14,744 bases of DNA from Vulcanimicrobiota bacterium. Its GTDB lineage: Bacteria; Vulcanimicrobiota; Vulcanimicrobiia; Vulcanimicrobiales; Vulcanimicrobiaceae. Below are positions 7,234 to 14,397 of this stretch, one piece after another. Both the position numbers and the translations under genes were made by a program. Where the stretch lies: contig JACRTZ010000262.1 of the NCBI GenBank assembly GCA_014304965.1, forward strand, positions 1 to 14,744. The letters are read 5' to 3'. The notes under the pieces were generated by a model. It did not search any database. It saw only the letters and a list, made by a program, of their open reading frames with translations, and was not told where the DNA came from. The number at the start of each line of letters is the position of its first letter. Within the stretch, counting starts at the first letter, position 1.

Positions 7234-7859
7234 AAATCGTCGAGGCCGTCCTCTTCTTTGCACTCGCGTTCTTCGCGGCTATTGGGGCGATCGCGGCTGT
7301 CTTCACGCCGGGTCAATACGACTGCGGTCCGTACCGGCAACAATTTAAGATTCTCAATTGTGACGCGCGCGTCTGCAACATCTATACGCTCGACCCCGGC
7401 GCGCGCGGCGGCGGCTTTGCCTCGACGATGGATCTCGCGTCGCTGCGCACGTTGCTCGACAGCGGGGCGCCGGGCGGCACGCCGTGCAAGATGCTCCGCA
7501 CCGCATCGGGCGTCCGCACCGGCAGCGGCATCCTGCTCAATCCGCCGCACGCGCCGCATAAGGCCGCGACCGTCGCTTTAGGAAAGTACGAATGTTACAC
7601 GATGAGCAGCGGGCACTTGTACTCCGCCATGTCCGAGAATTTCACGATCGGCGGCGGCGGCTACGTGGATGCGTGGGGAAAGAGCGGGACCTATTCGTTC
7701 GCTGCGGGGTCGCAGACGATCGTCTTTCGCGGCGGCGCGCTCGACGGACGGCGAGCGGTCTACAAATCCGGAACGCCGCCGCTTTCCCGAAACCCGAACA
7801 ACGTCACGTTCTTACGTCCGAACGGCGAAATGTCCGATTCGTGCGACGGGAAGGTCTGA
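7230..7859 (+). CDS. Membrane-anchored or secreted Cys-rich protein, unknown function
   Basis: The protein has 209 residues. Residues 5-26 form a hydrophobic N-terminal segment (signal anchor or uncleaved signal; no clear cleavage site). The rest is probably extracytoplasmic with six cysteines (C32, C44, C49, C86, C122, C205), suggesting disulfides. Residues 114-172 have the pattern VALGKYECYT, NFTIGGGGYVDAWGKSGTYSF, IVFRGGALDG. This is a small beta-rich module seen in many uncharacterised bacterial exported proteins, with a GxYxC start and a GGALDG end. The start is supported by GAAAGG at 7215-7220 and by the ATGA overlap with the 39-codon ORF. It converges with the GH20 gene, only 10 nt separating the ends. 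No function can be named. Confidence 0.82.
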   Translation: MKIVEAVLFFALAFFAAIGAIAAVFTPGQYDCGPYRQQFKILNCDARVCNIYTLDPGARGGGFASTMDLASLRTLLDSGAPGGTPCKMLRTASGVRTGSGILLNPPHAPHKAATVALGKYECYTMSSGHLYSAMSENFTIGGGGYVDAWGKSGTYSFAAGSQTIVFRGGALDGRRAVYKSGTPPLSRNPNNVTFLRPNGEMSDSCDGKV

Positions 7860-7869
7860 GCTTTTCGCG

Positions 7870-9915
7870 CTAGCGTGACGGGGAGTGCACGGGGGCGGGC
7901 ACCGGCAGGCCGAGTGCGTCGTCGAAGCTCGGCAACGTTTTGCGGGCGACGTACCCCTCGTACGTGGCCGCGCTGATGAGATCGGCACGCTCGAGCGCGC
8001 GCTGGGCAGCGGCGCGATAACGCGCGAGCACGCTCTCTTCGTGACTCGAACGATTTTCGTACTCCCAGGCCGATTTGACGAGCGGTACCAACTGCAGCAT
8101 GCGATCGCGTAACTCCCACAACAGGTATTTCGAAACGTAGAGGCCGCGGTACACGTAGTTGTCGTGCTTGCCGTCCGCGTTTGCGACCGCGTCGTCGTAG
8201 TACGCGCGCGCTTCGCCGGCGATCTGAAACTCGCGGCCCAGCAGATCGTAGCGCAGGGCCGCGAGCGCCATGACGCGCGCGGCGTTTTGATGGAGCGGCG
8301 GAGGCGCGGCCAGCCGAAGATGCGCCGCCGCGGTTTCCGCTTCGAGCCGTAAGGCTCGCAGATCGAGCTTCTTTCCGAGATCGGCGAAGGCCGGAGCGAA
8401 CGGATCCGACCAAAACAGGTAGTCGCCGTATTCGACGGGATTGCCCTTGAGCAGCGACCGCGCGCGAGCGAGCGCGGCGATGTCGTCGGCGTATCCGCGG
8501 TCCGACGTCCCGAAGAACGCGGCCGGAAAGTCGCGCGCGAAACGCCGCGCTTCCGTGGCGCCGCTTTCCCATGCTCCGGCGGCTGCGAAGAGCACCGGAT
8601 ACCAGGTGGCTTCGAAGAGCGTTTCGCCGTCGTCGTGCCAAACCGTCTGGAAGAGCCCGAGCACGTGCGCGTCCTTCCCTTCGCCGACGAACCGCCCGAT
8701 GTTCGTCACCGCGTCGGTCACGTTGGGATAGATTTCGTTCCAGTTCAGCGCGCCCGGCGCGATCATCTGATCGAACCCGCCCTTCGCGATCCGATCGATG
8801 TACGGCCGGTACGTCGGCTCGTCGCCGTAGTGCCACGTGACGAACACGAGCGGCTTCGGCAGCACTGAGAAGAGCTCGGGATGACGCGCGAGCGCGTCGT
8901 CCCAGATCATGGGGCGCGCGCGCGAGTGCGACAGGACGAAGTTCGCCGTGTCCACGACGTGCTTGGTGTACACTTGTCCCTCGCCGAAGGTTCCCACCAT
9001 GGCCGCGCTTTTGCCGCGCCCGAGATCCGACGGCTCATCCGAGCCGATGTGAAAAAACGGCGCATCGGGAACGGCCGCGAGCTCGTCCGTAATGAGATCG
9101 CGAACGTACGTTTCGCCGCTCGGCTCCGCCGGCGCGATCAGATAGCCGTGCGGCAACTCGGCGTTGCCGGCGTAGCGCTCCCAGCGCAGCGTTTCGTGCA
9201 TGTGCGCGAATGTTTGCTGCTCCGGCATGAAGGCGACGTGGAAGCGGCGCGCGTACGCGTCGAGCTCGCGCAACTCGCTCGCCGTGATGCCGTCGAGCGG
9301 CGCCGGCAGCGGATGTTTGGGATCCACGAAGACGTGTTCCATGTACGGCGAGTAGCCGTTCATTTTGAACGCGGCGATCGTGCGGATGCGCTCCTTGAAG
9401 TAGCGCATCGTCGGGAGCGGTCCTCGCGACACGTCGTCCGAAAGCACGCGCCACTTCAAGGCTGGGGCGTCCTCGATCGCGACGCACGGCAAGCGCCACA
9501 CGCCGCCGGTTTTTCGCGCGAGCTGCGCGAGCGTGGCGAATGCATAGAATTCGCCCGCAGCCGAACGCTTGGAGATCCGCACCTCGCGCGGCGCGACGTG
9601 CAAGGCGTACGCTTCGGAATCGCCGTTTCCGCGCAGCGAGTCGCTCGTCACGCGCACCGCGGCATCGAGCGCCGTGGGCGCCTCCCGTACGCCGAGCGCG
9701 TTCCAGCGTCCCGCGACGATTTCGCGCACCGCCGGGTCCACCCGCCGCAATTCTCGCAACACGACGTCGGCCCGGGGACAGTTCGTACCGCCGGTGAGCC
9801 GAACGTGTGCGGGCCGGGGCAAGATGCCAAGGTCCGCATCGCTCGCCGGCGCGGCCGCGGCGGTGCCGGCAAGCGCGAGGCACGCGAGCGGCAAGAAGAG
9901 CGACGCCGTTTTCAC
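7870..9915 (-). CDS. Secreted glycoside hydrolase family 20 (beta-N-acetylhexosaminidase)
   Basis: The protein has 681 residues, in the range of GH20 enzymes. A signal peptide (residues 1-22, ending TAAAA before PASDAD) sends it out of the cytoplasm. The N-terminal GH20b-like domain starts GILPRPAHVRL (30-40). The catalytic barrel follows from about 155, with PEQQTF (231-236) and the hallmark FHIGSDEP (288-295). In this family D293 positions the substrate acetamido group and E294 is the general acid. Aromatic and acidic active-site residues continue in MIWDDAL, VTWHYGDEP and WNEIYP. Residues after about 460 are alpha-helical and variable. The enzyme releases terminal N-acetylhexosamines from glycans, chitin fragments or wall material. 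The start codon is GTG with a weak ribosome site. The gene is divergent, by 86 nt, from a sodium:solute symporter that may import the released sugar (inference). Confidence 0.92.
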   Translation of the reverse strand: MKTASLFLPLACLALAGTAAAAPASDADLGILPRPAHVRLTGGTNCPRADVVLRELRRVDPAVREIVAGRWNALGVREAPTALDAAVRVTSDSLRGNGDSEAYALHVAPREVRISKRSAAGEFYAFATLAQLARKTGGVWRLPCVAIEDAPALKWRVLSDDVSRGPLPTMRYFKERIRTIAAFKMNGYSPYMEHVFVDPKHPLPAPLDGITASELRELDAYARRFHVAFMPEQQTFAHMHETLRWERYAGNAELPHGYLIAPAEPSGETYVRDLITDELAAVPDAPFFHIGSDEPSDLGRGKSAAMVGTFGEGQVYTKHVVDTANFVLSHSRARPMIWDDALARHPELFSVLPKPLVFVTWHYGDEPTYRPYIDRIAKGGFDQMIAPGALNWNEIYPNVTDAVTNIGRFVGEGKDAHVLGLFQTVWHDDGETLFEATWYPVLFAAAGAWESGATEARRFARDFPAAFFGTSDRGYADDIAALARARSLLKGNPVEYGDYLFWSDPFAPAFADLGKKLDLRALRLEAETAAAHLRLAAPPPLHQNAARVMALAALRYDLLGREFQIAGEARAYYDDAVANADGKHDNYVYRGLYVSKYLLWELRDRMLQLVPLVKSAWEYENRSSHEESVLARYRAAAQRALERADLISAATYEGYVARKTLPSFDDALGLPVPAPVHSPSR

Positions 9916-10001
9916 TTCTGCGCGGTTCGCTCCGAGGACGCGACGGCCCGCTCGTTGCGCCGCGGGCGGGAACGCTCGAGCGGTCGCGGAACCCCGCGGC
10001 G
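9916..10001. promoter_or_regulatory. Shared divergent promoter region with palindrome CGCTCGAGCG
   Basis: The 86 nt between the hexosaminidase and symporter start codons must hold both promoters. A perfect 10-bp palindrome, CGCTCGAGCG, lies at 9973-9982, 20 nt before the symporter ATG. It could be an operator that controls both genes. No clear -35/-10 hexamers are visible and the region is very GC-rich. Confidence 0.35.
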
Positions 10002-11798
10002 ATGACGCTAAGCGCCGCCGATTGGGCGGTCGTCGCCGGGTTCTTTGCGGTCAACCTCGGCATCGGTCTCTATTACGCACGCCGCGGCGGCAAGAGCATC
10101 GGCGAATTCTTCGTATCGGGACGCAGCGTGCCGTGGTGGCTTGCCGGCATCTCGATGGTCGCAACGACGTTCGCGGCCGACACTCCCCTCGCCGTCACCG
10201 GCTTCGTCACGCAGCACGGCATCGCCGGCAATTGGGTCTGGTGGAGCTCGGTCATGTCGGGCATTCTTACGGTGTTTTTCTTCGCGAAGCTGTGGCGCCG
10301 CTCGGGCGTGCTGACCGACGTCGAGTTCATCGAATTGCGCTATAGCGGCAAACCGGCGGCTGCGCTGCGTTTCGCGCGCGCGTTGTTCCAGGGTGTGTTC
10401 GTCAATACGATCATCATGGGCTGGGTCAACTTGGCGATGGCCAAGATATTGACGCTGACGCTCCACGTGCCGAAGCTCGAAGCGCTCGGATTTTGCCTGG
10501 TGTTCACGGCGATCTACGTGATGATCGGAGGCTTGTGGGGCGTCCTCGTGACCGACGTGCTGCAATTTGCGGTCAAGATGTCCATGGCAATCGTCTTGGC
10601 CGTGGCCGCGGTGGCGGCCGTCGGCGGCATCGGCGCGCTCGAGCACAAACTCGCGGCCGTTGACGCGTCGCACGCGCTCGCGGGCGGCGGCTCGGTGCTC
10701 GCATTTTTTCCGACGACGAATCAAGCGTGGCTGCCGCTCGTGACCTTCGTCACCTACATCGGCGTGCAGTGGTGGGCGTCGTCGTATCCGGGAGCCGAGC
10801 CGGGGGGCGGCGGATACATCGCGCAGCGCATCTTCAGCGCGAAGAGCGAGACCGATTCGCTGGTCGCGACCTTGTTCTTCAACGTCGCGCACTACGCGCT
10901 GCGGCCGTGGCCGTGGATTCTGGTCGCGCTGTGCGCGATGGTCTTGTATCCGCACGGCGTCACCGGCGCAAACGGCAAGATCGATCCCGAACTCGGCTAC
11001 ATTCAGGCGATGATCGACTACCTGCCGCCGTGGCTGCGCGGCCTGATGATCGCGGGATTCTTGTCGGCGTACATGTCCACGATCGGAACGCACCTCAATC
11101 TGGGCGCGTCGTACTTGACGAACGACCTGTACCGCCGCTTCGTGAAGCCCAACGAATCCGACGCGCACTACGTCCTGATCTCGCGCCTCGCGACGCTCGT
11201 CGTGATGGCGCTTGCGATCGTCGGCGCGTACGCGAACGATTCCGTCGGCGGCGCGTGGATTTATCTCTACAACCTGACGGCCGGGGTCGGGCTCGTCATG
11301 ATTTTACGCTGGTATTGGTGGCGCGTGAATGCCTGGAGCGAAATCTCGGCACTCGCGGCCTCGCTCGTCGTGTCGAACGCGCTCATCGTCTTTCACGTGT
11401 TCCCCGCGACCGATCCGAACGCCACGGCCGAGACGCTGCTCGTCACGGTTCCGATCACGACCCTCGTTTGGGTCGCCGTGACCTATCTCACCGCGCCCGA
11501 ACCCCACGCCTCGCTCTTGCGCTTTTACGAACGGGTGCGGCCGAGCGCGTTCGGCTGGGGACCGGTTGCCAAAGCTGCCTCGCCGAGCTCGCGCAGCGAA
11601 TCGCTCGGCGTCAACGCACTGGACTGGATCGCGGGCTGCGGCCTCGTGTACGGCGCGCTGTTCGGCATCGGCAAGGTCGTCCTCGGCGAACTCGGCGCTG
11701 GCATCGCGTACCTCGCCGGGGCCGGGCTGTGCGCTGCACTGATTGCCTACAACGTGAACCGGACCCGCGAACCCGAACCCGCGCGGCGCGCGGACTAG
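10002..11798 (+). CDS. Sodium:solute symporter (SSS/SLC5 family)
   Basis: The protein has 598 residues and about 13 membrane helices. TM1 starts directly after the chosen ATG (MTLSAADWAVVAGFFAVNLG), so the longer upstream reading frame over the intergenic region is not used. Family features are the GKSIGEFFVSGRSVPWW loop (about 30-46), TTFAADTPLAVTG after it, the GGLWGVLVTDVLQF stretch, and QWWASSYPGAEPGGGGYIAQR before the later helices. The last of these is typical of the SSS branch that carries sugars and sugar derivatives. SSS proteins couple Na+ influx to uptake of sugars, amino acids or organic acids. Being divergent from a secreted GH20 enzyme, this one may import N-acetylhexosamine (inference). 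No strong ribosome site is seen. Its TAG stop shares the CTAG at 11795-11798 with the stop of the gene on the other strand. Confidence 0.92.
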   Translation: MTLSAADWAVVAGFFAVNLGIGLYYARRGGKSIGEFFVSGRSVPWWLAGISMVATTFAADTPLAVTGFVTQHGIAGNWVWWSSVMSGILTVFFFAKLWRRSGVLTDVEFIELRYSGKPAAALRFARALFQGVFVNTIIMGWVNLAMAKILTLTLHVPKLEALGFCLVFTAIYVMIGGLWGVLVTDVLQFAVKMSMAIVLAVAAVAAVGGIGALEHKLAAVDASHALAGGGSVLAFFPTTNQAWLPLVTFVTYIGVQWWASSYPGAEPGGGGYIAQRIFSAKSETDSLVATLFFNVAHYALRPWPWILVALCAMVLYPHGVTGANGKIDPELGYIQAMIDYLPPWLRGLMIAGFLSAYMSTIGTHLNLGASYLTNDLYRRFVKPNESDAHYVLISRLATLVVMALAIVGAYANDSVGGAWIYLYNLTAGVGLVMILRWYWWRVNAWSEISALAASLVVSNALIVFHVFPATDPNATAETLLVTVPITTLVWVAVTYLTAPEPHASLLRFYERVRPSAFGWGPVAKAASPSSRSESLGVNALDWIAGCGLVYGALFGIGKVVLGELGAGIAYLAGAGLCAALIAYNVNRTREPEPARRAD

Positions 11799-12232
11799 CG
11801 CGCCGGGCGAGACTCCAGCCCGCGATAGGGCGCGAGCGCCGCCAGGCGCGCCGCGAAATTCGCTTCGATCTCCGCGACGCATGCGCTTAATTCAACTGCG
11901 TCGCCGCGTTCCACCCGCTCCGCGAGTTCGACGAGTTTTCGATCGAGGCCGACGAGCGACGCATTCGCTTCCGCATGGAGGTCGGCGTGCTCGATCGTCT
12001 TCACGAAATCCTGATCGGCGAATACACACTGCAAGATAACCGCGTCGAGCGCTTTGAGCGCATCTGCGTCCAGTTCGCTCGCGTGCGCGGCGCGCGCCTC
12101 GGCCAGCTTCGCGCCCACGGTCGTGCGAATGCGCACGTCGCTCGCGTGCCGGGTGAGTTCGTCGCCGTAGCCTTCGTAGCCGGGAACCTGCTCGCCGACG
12201 TACGCTAAATCGTCCTTCATCGTATCGCCCAT
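11795..12232 (-). CDS. 145-aa alpha-helical protein of unknown function, coupled to the sirtuin
   Basis: The start chosen is the ATG at 12232-12230, which shares its A with the sirtuin stop (TAATG); ATG at 12220 (MKDD) is the alternative. The protein is acidic, without signal peptide or membrane segment, and almost wholly helical: YVGEQVPGYEGYGDELTRH, then a long helix with LAEARAAHASELDADALKALDAV, then KTIEHADLHAEANASLVGLDRKLVELAERV. I recognise no family. Tight coupling to the sirtuin implies co-expression, and it might be a substrate, partner or unrelated passenger. A long upstream extension of this frame is the sirtuin read out of frame and is not coding. Confidence 0.75.
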   Translation of the reverse strand: MGDTMKDDLAYVGEQVPGYEGYGDELTRHASDVRIRTTVGAKLAEARAAHASELDADALKALDAVILQCVFADQDFVKTIEHADLHAEANASLVGLDRKLVELAERVERGDAVELSACVAEIEANFAARLAALAPYRGLESRPAR

Positions 12233-12978
12233 TACCCGTCTTTGCCCCGTTCGGTTTCGACGAGCCGCGGCAGCACGCTTGCGGCGGTGCCGTACAGGAC
12301 GATGTCCGCATGCGGCGAGAGCGCGGAGGTTTCGGGGTTCACCTCGATCGTGAACGTCTGCGACCCCACAAGGTGCGTAAACAGCGACGCCGCCGGCTGC
12401 ACCACGCCCGACGTTCCGACCGCGATGACGACGTCGGCGCGCGCGACGGCTTCGATCGCCGCGCTCCACAGCGCGGCCGGCAATCCTTCGCCGAACCAGA
12501 CGATATCGGGGCGAAACCGGCCCCCGCACGCGTGCTCGATCTCATCGAGCGGGAACGGGCCTTCGAGGGGCCGGCGAGCGCCGCAACGGTCGCATCGCGC
12601 CTCGCGCAAGTGTCCGTGAAGTTCGAGCACGTTCTGCGAGCCGGCGCGCAGATGCAGCGAATCCACATTTTGGGTCGCGAGCGTAAAATCGGCAACGCGC
12701 CGCTCGAGTTTGGCGAGCGCGAGGTGCCCGGCGTTCGGTTTCGCGCGGTCGTGGACGGCACGCCGTTCGTCATACCACGTCCAGACGAGGCGCGGGTCGC
12801 GGGCAAACCCTTCGGGCGAGGCGAGTTCTTCGACGCGATGGGTGCGCCACAGGCCGCCCGCGCCGCGAAACGTCGGCAACCCGCTTTCGACGGAGATCCC
12901 CGAGCCCGTGAGCACGCACACGGACCCTGCCGCCAGCAAGCGGGCCCGCGCCGGCGCGAGGCCATCCACCGCATCCAT
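12232..12978 (-). CDS. Sir2-family NAD-dependent protein deacylase (class III type)
   Basis: The protein has 248 residues, normal for bacterial sirtuins. The NAD-binding start VLTGSGISVESGLPTFRG (22-39), TQNVD (102-106), catalytic His in LHGH (H121) and RPDIVWFGE (156-164) are all present. Y69 and R72 in WYDER match the Tyr-x-x-Arg pair that in CobB/SIRT5-type sirtuins binds acidic acyl groups, so desuccinylation or demalonylation is likely besides deacetylation. The zinc knuckle is incomplete: C129 and C132 form the first pair, but the second pair has only C151, with Glu148 where Cys is expected and His149 next to it. The start ATG at 12978 has AGGA about nine bases ahead. The downstream 145-aa gene begins within its stop codon. 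The divergent neighbour, 82 nt away, is an ECF sigma factor. Confidence 0.93.
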   Translation of the reverse strand: MDAVDGLAPARARLLAAGSVCVLTGSGISVESGLPTFRGAGGLWRTHRVEELASPEGFARDPRLVWTWYDERRAVHDRAKPNAGHLALAKLERRVADFTLATQNVDSLHLRAGSQNVLELHGHLREARCDRCGARRPLEGPFPLDEIEHACGGRFRPDIVWFGEGLPAALWSAAIEAVARADVVIAVGTSGVVQPAASLFTHLVGSQTFTIEVNPETSALSPHADIVLYGTAASVLPRLVETERGKDG

Positions 12979-13060
12979 GACGCAATCCTAACATCCGGCA
13001 GTCCGGACCGGGCGTTGTACCTGCGGAGGCCGATTTTACGAAGGGACGAAGGCGAAGCAT
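12979..13060. promoter_or_regulatory. Divergent promoter region between the sirtuin and ECF sigma genes
   Basis: These 82 nt must carry the start signals of both transcripts. I see no classic ECF -35 GGAAC box or clear sigma70 pair. A short CCGG-CAGT-CCGG repeat lies at about 12995-13006. For the sigma gene the AAGG at about 13048 is the likely ribosome site. Confidence 0.3.
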
Positions 13061-13591
13061 GTGGAGGACGCGGACCTGCTCATGGCGCGCGTGGCCGAGC
13101 GCGACGTTGCTGCGTTCGAAGCGGTCTACGACCGGTATTACCGCCTCGTGTACGGCATCGCGTTTAAACTGCTCGCCGACGAAGCGGCGGCCGAAGACGT
13201 GACGCAAGCCGTTTTCCTCAAGATCTGGAGCGCGCCGCGCGCTTTTGGCGGCGGGATGTTTTCCGCTTGGATCGCGCGAGTCGCGCGAAATCGCGCGCTC
13301 GACGTCGTGCGCAGCCGCAAGGCGCACGAGGCCGGGGAATTGCCCGCCGACTTACCGCTCGAGGGCACGGTGGACGACACCGTCTTCGCGCGCTTGGATT
13401 CGCAGCGCGTGCGAACCGCGCTCGCCGAATTGCCCGACGAGCAGCGCGACCCGATCGAACTCGGGTTCTTTAGCGGGATCACCCACGAGGAGATCGCGCG
13501 ACGCACCGGCACGCCACTCGGAACCGTGAAGACGCGCATTCGCACCGGTTTGCGGCGTCTTCGTTCGGCGCTGGAAGCGAGCGCGGTATGA
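13061..13591 (+). CDS. ECF-type RNA polymerase sigma factor
   Basis: The protein has 176 residues. Region 2 (about 18-88) shows FEAVYDRYYRLVYGIAFKLL, AEDVTQAVFLKIW and WIARVARNRALDVVRSRK, the core-binding and -10 recognition helices. Region 4 (about 113-170) shows ALAELPDEQRDPIELGFFSG followed by the helix-turn-helix THEEIARRTGTPLGTVKTRI, which reads the -35 element. No extra C-terminal domain is present. The GTG at 13061 is taken as the start because it gives the usual short lead (EDADLLMARVAERD) seen in ECF factors; ATG at 13082 is a shorter alternative with poorly spaced GGAGG. The RskA-type anti-sigma gene overlaps it by ATGA, so the factor is probably held inactive at the membrane until a signal releases it. 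Adjacency to RskA suggests the SigK-like branch. Confidence 0.93.
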   Translation: MEDADLLMARVAERDVAAFEAVYDRYYRLVYGIAFKLLADEAAAEDVTQAVFLKIWSAPRAFGGGMFSAWIARVARNRALDVVRSRKAHEAGELPADLPLEGTVDDTVFARLDSQRVRTALAELPDEQRDPIELGFFSGITHEEIARRTGTPLGTVKTRIRTGLRRLRSALEASAV

Positions 13592-14397
13592 ACGGTCACG
13601 ACGAGGCGCTGCTCGACCTGGTGGCGGTGTACGCGCTCGGTGCGTTGCCCGAGCGCGACGCGCGCAGCGTCGAAGCGCACCTCGCGACGTGTTCGGTGTG
13701 CCGCCGAGAACTCTCCGAGTTACGCGCTGCCGTGGACGCCGTGGCGCTCTCGGCCGAAGCGACGGCCGACGAAATTGGGGGACAGCGGAGCGAACGGCTC
13801 AAGGCGCGCGTGATGTCGGCGGTGCGCGCACCTCAGCTGGGTGCCAACGTCGTTTCACTCGAGCGCGCGCGCGGCAGAGCGCCGAACCGTTATCTTCCTT
13901 ACCTTGCCATGGCCGCGGCCCTCGCACTCTTGTTCGTGGGACTCTTCGACGCGTTCGGTTTGCGCGCGCAAGCCGGCCGCGATCGCGATCGCATCGCAAT
14001 GCTCGAAGCGAAGGCCGACATGCAAGAGCGCTCGTCTAACGAGGCGCGCGCGCAACTCGCGCTCACCGAATCTCGCGTCGCCGATCTCCTCGCGCCGAAT
14101 GCGCAGCGCTTTCCGTTGAGCGGCGGACTGGTCGCGCGCGCGAATAACCGCATCGTCATCGCCGTGCAGCACTTGGCGCAACCGCCCAAGGGCAAAGTGT
14201 ACCAAGCTTGGACGTTGCGCAAAGGCGCGAAGAACATGACGCCGAGCGTCACTTTTGTGCCGGATACGAGCGGCCTCGCCCTCATCGAATTACCCGACGC
14301 CGCGGCAAATCTCGTAGCCGTCGCGGTGAGCATCGAACCCGAGGGCGGCAGCAAAGCGCCGACCTCCAAGCCGACCTTCGTCCGCTCGCTGTCCTGA
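13588..14397 (+). CDS. RskA-type transmembrane anti-sigma factor
   Basis: The protein has 269 residues. The N-terminal cytoplasmic anti-sigma domain carries the zinc-binding pattern H31-x3-C35-x2-C38 (AHLATCSVCRREL) after the ALGALPERD lead, as in ZAS anti-sigma factors. One membrane helix lies at about 102-124. It is followed by a charged, probably coiled-coil stretch (128-168) and the extracytoplasmic RskA domain with KGKVYQAWTLRKGAKNMTP (201-219), then FVPDTSGLALIELPD, NLVAVAVSIEPEGGS and PTFVRSL. In this family the N-terminal domain clamps the sigma factor and proteolysis of the membrane part frees it. The start codon overlaps the sigma stop by four bases (ATGA), which sets a matched ratio by translational coupling. 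Confidence 0.93.
   Translation: MNGHDEALLDLVAVYALGALPERDARSVEAHLATCSVCRRELSELRAAVDAVALSAEATADEIGGQRSERLKARVMSAVRAPQLGANVVSLERARGRAPNRYLPYLAMAAALALLFVGLFDAFGLRAQAGRDRDRIAMLEAKADMQERSSNEARAQLALTESRVADLLAPNAQRFPLSGGLVARANNRIVIAVQHLAQPPKGKVYQAWTLRKGAKNMTPSVTFVPDTSGLALIELPDAAANLVAVAVSIEPEGGSKAPTSKPTFVRSLS

Noticed and set aside
9807..10001. Upstream extension of the symporter frame
   Set aside because: It would add 65 Arg-rich residues before TM1 and overlap the GH20 signal peptide region. ATG at 10002 gives the normal family start.
8881..10005. 374-aa plus-strand ORF opposite the GH20 gene, and similar long frames opposite the symporter and sirtuin
   Set aside because: Shadow frames with Arg-rich composition and no motifs; the opposite strands have unambiguous family signatures.
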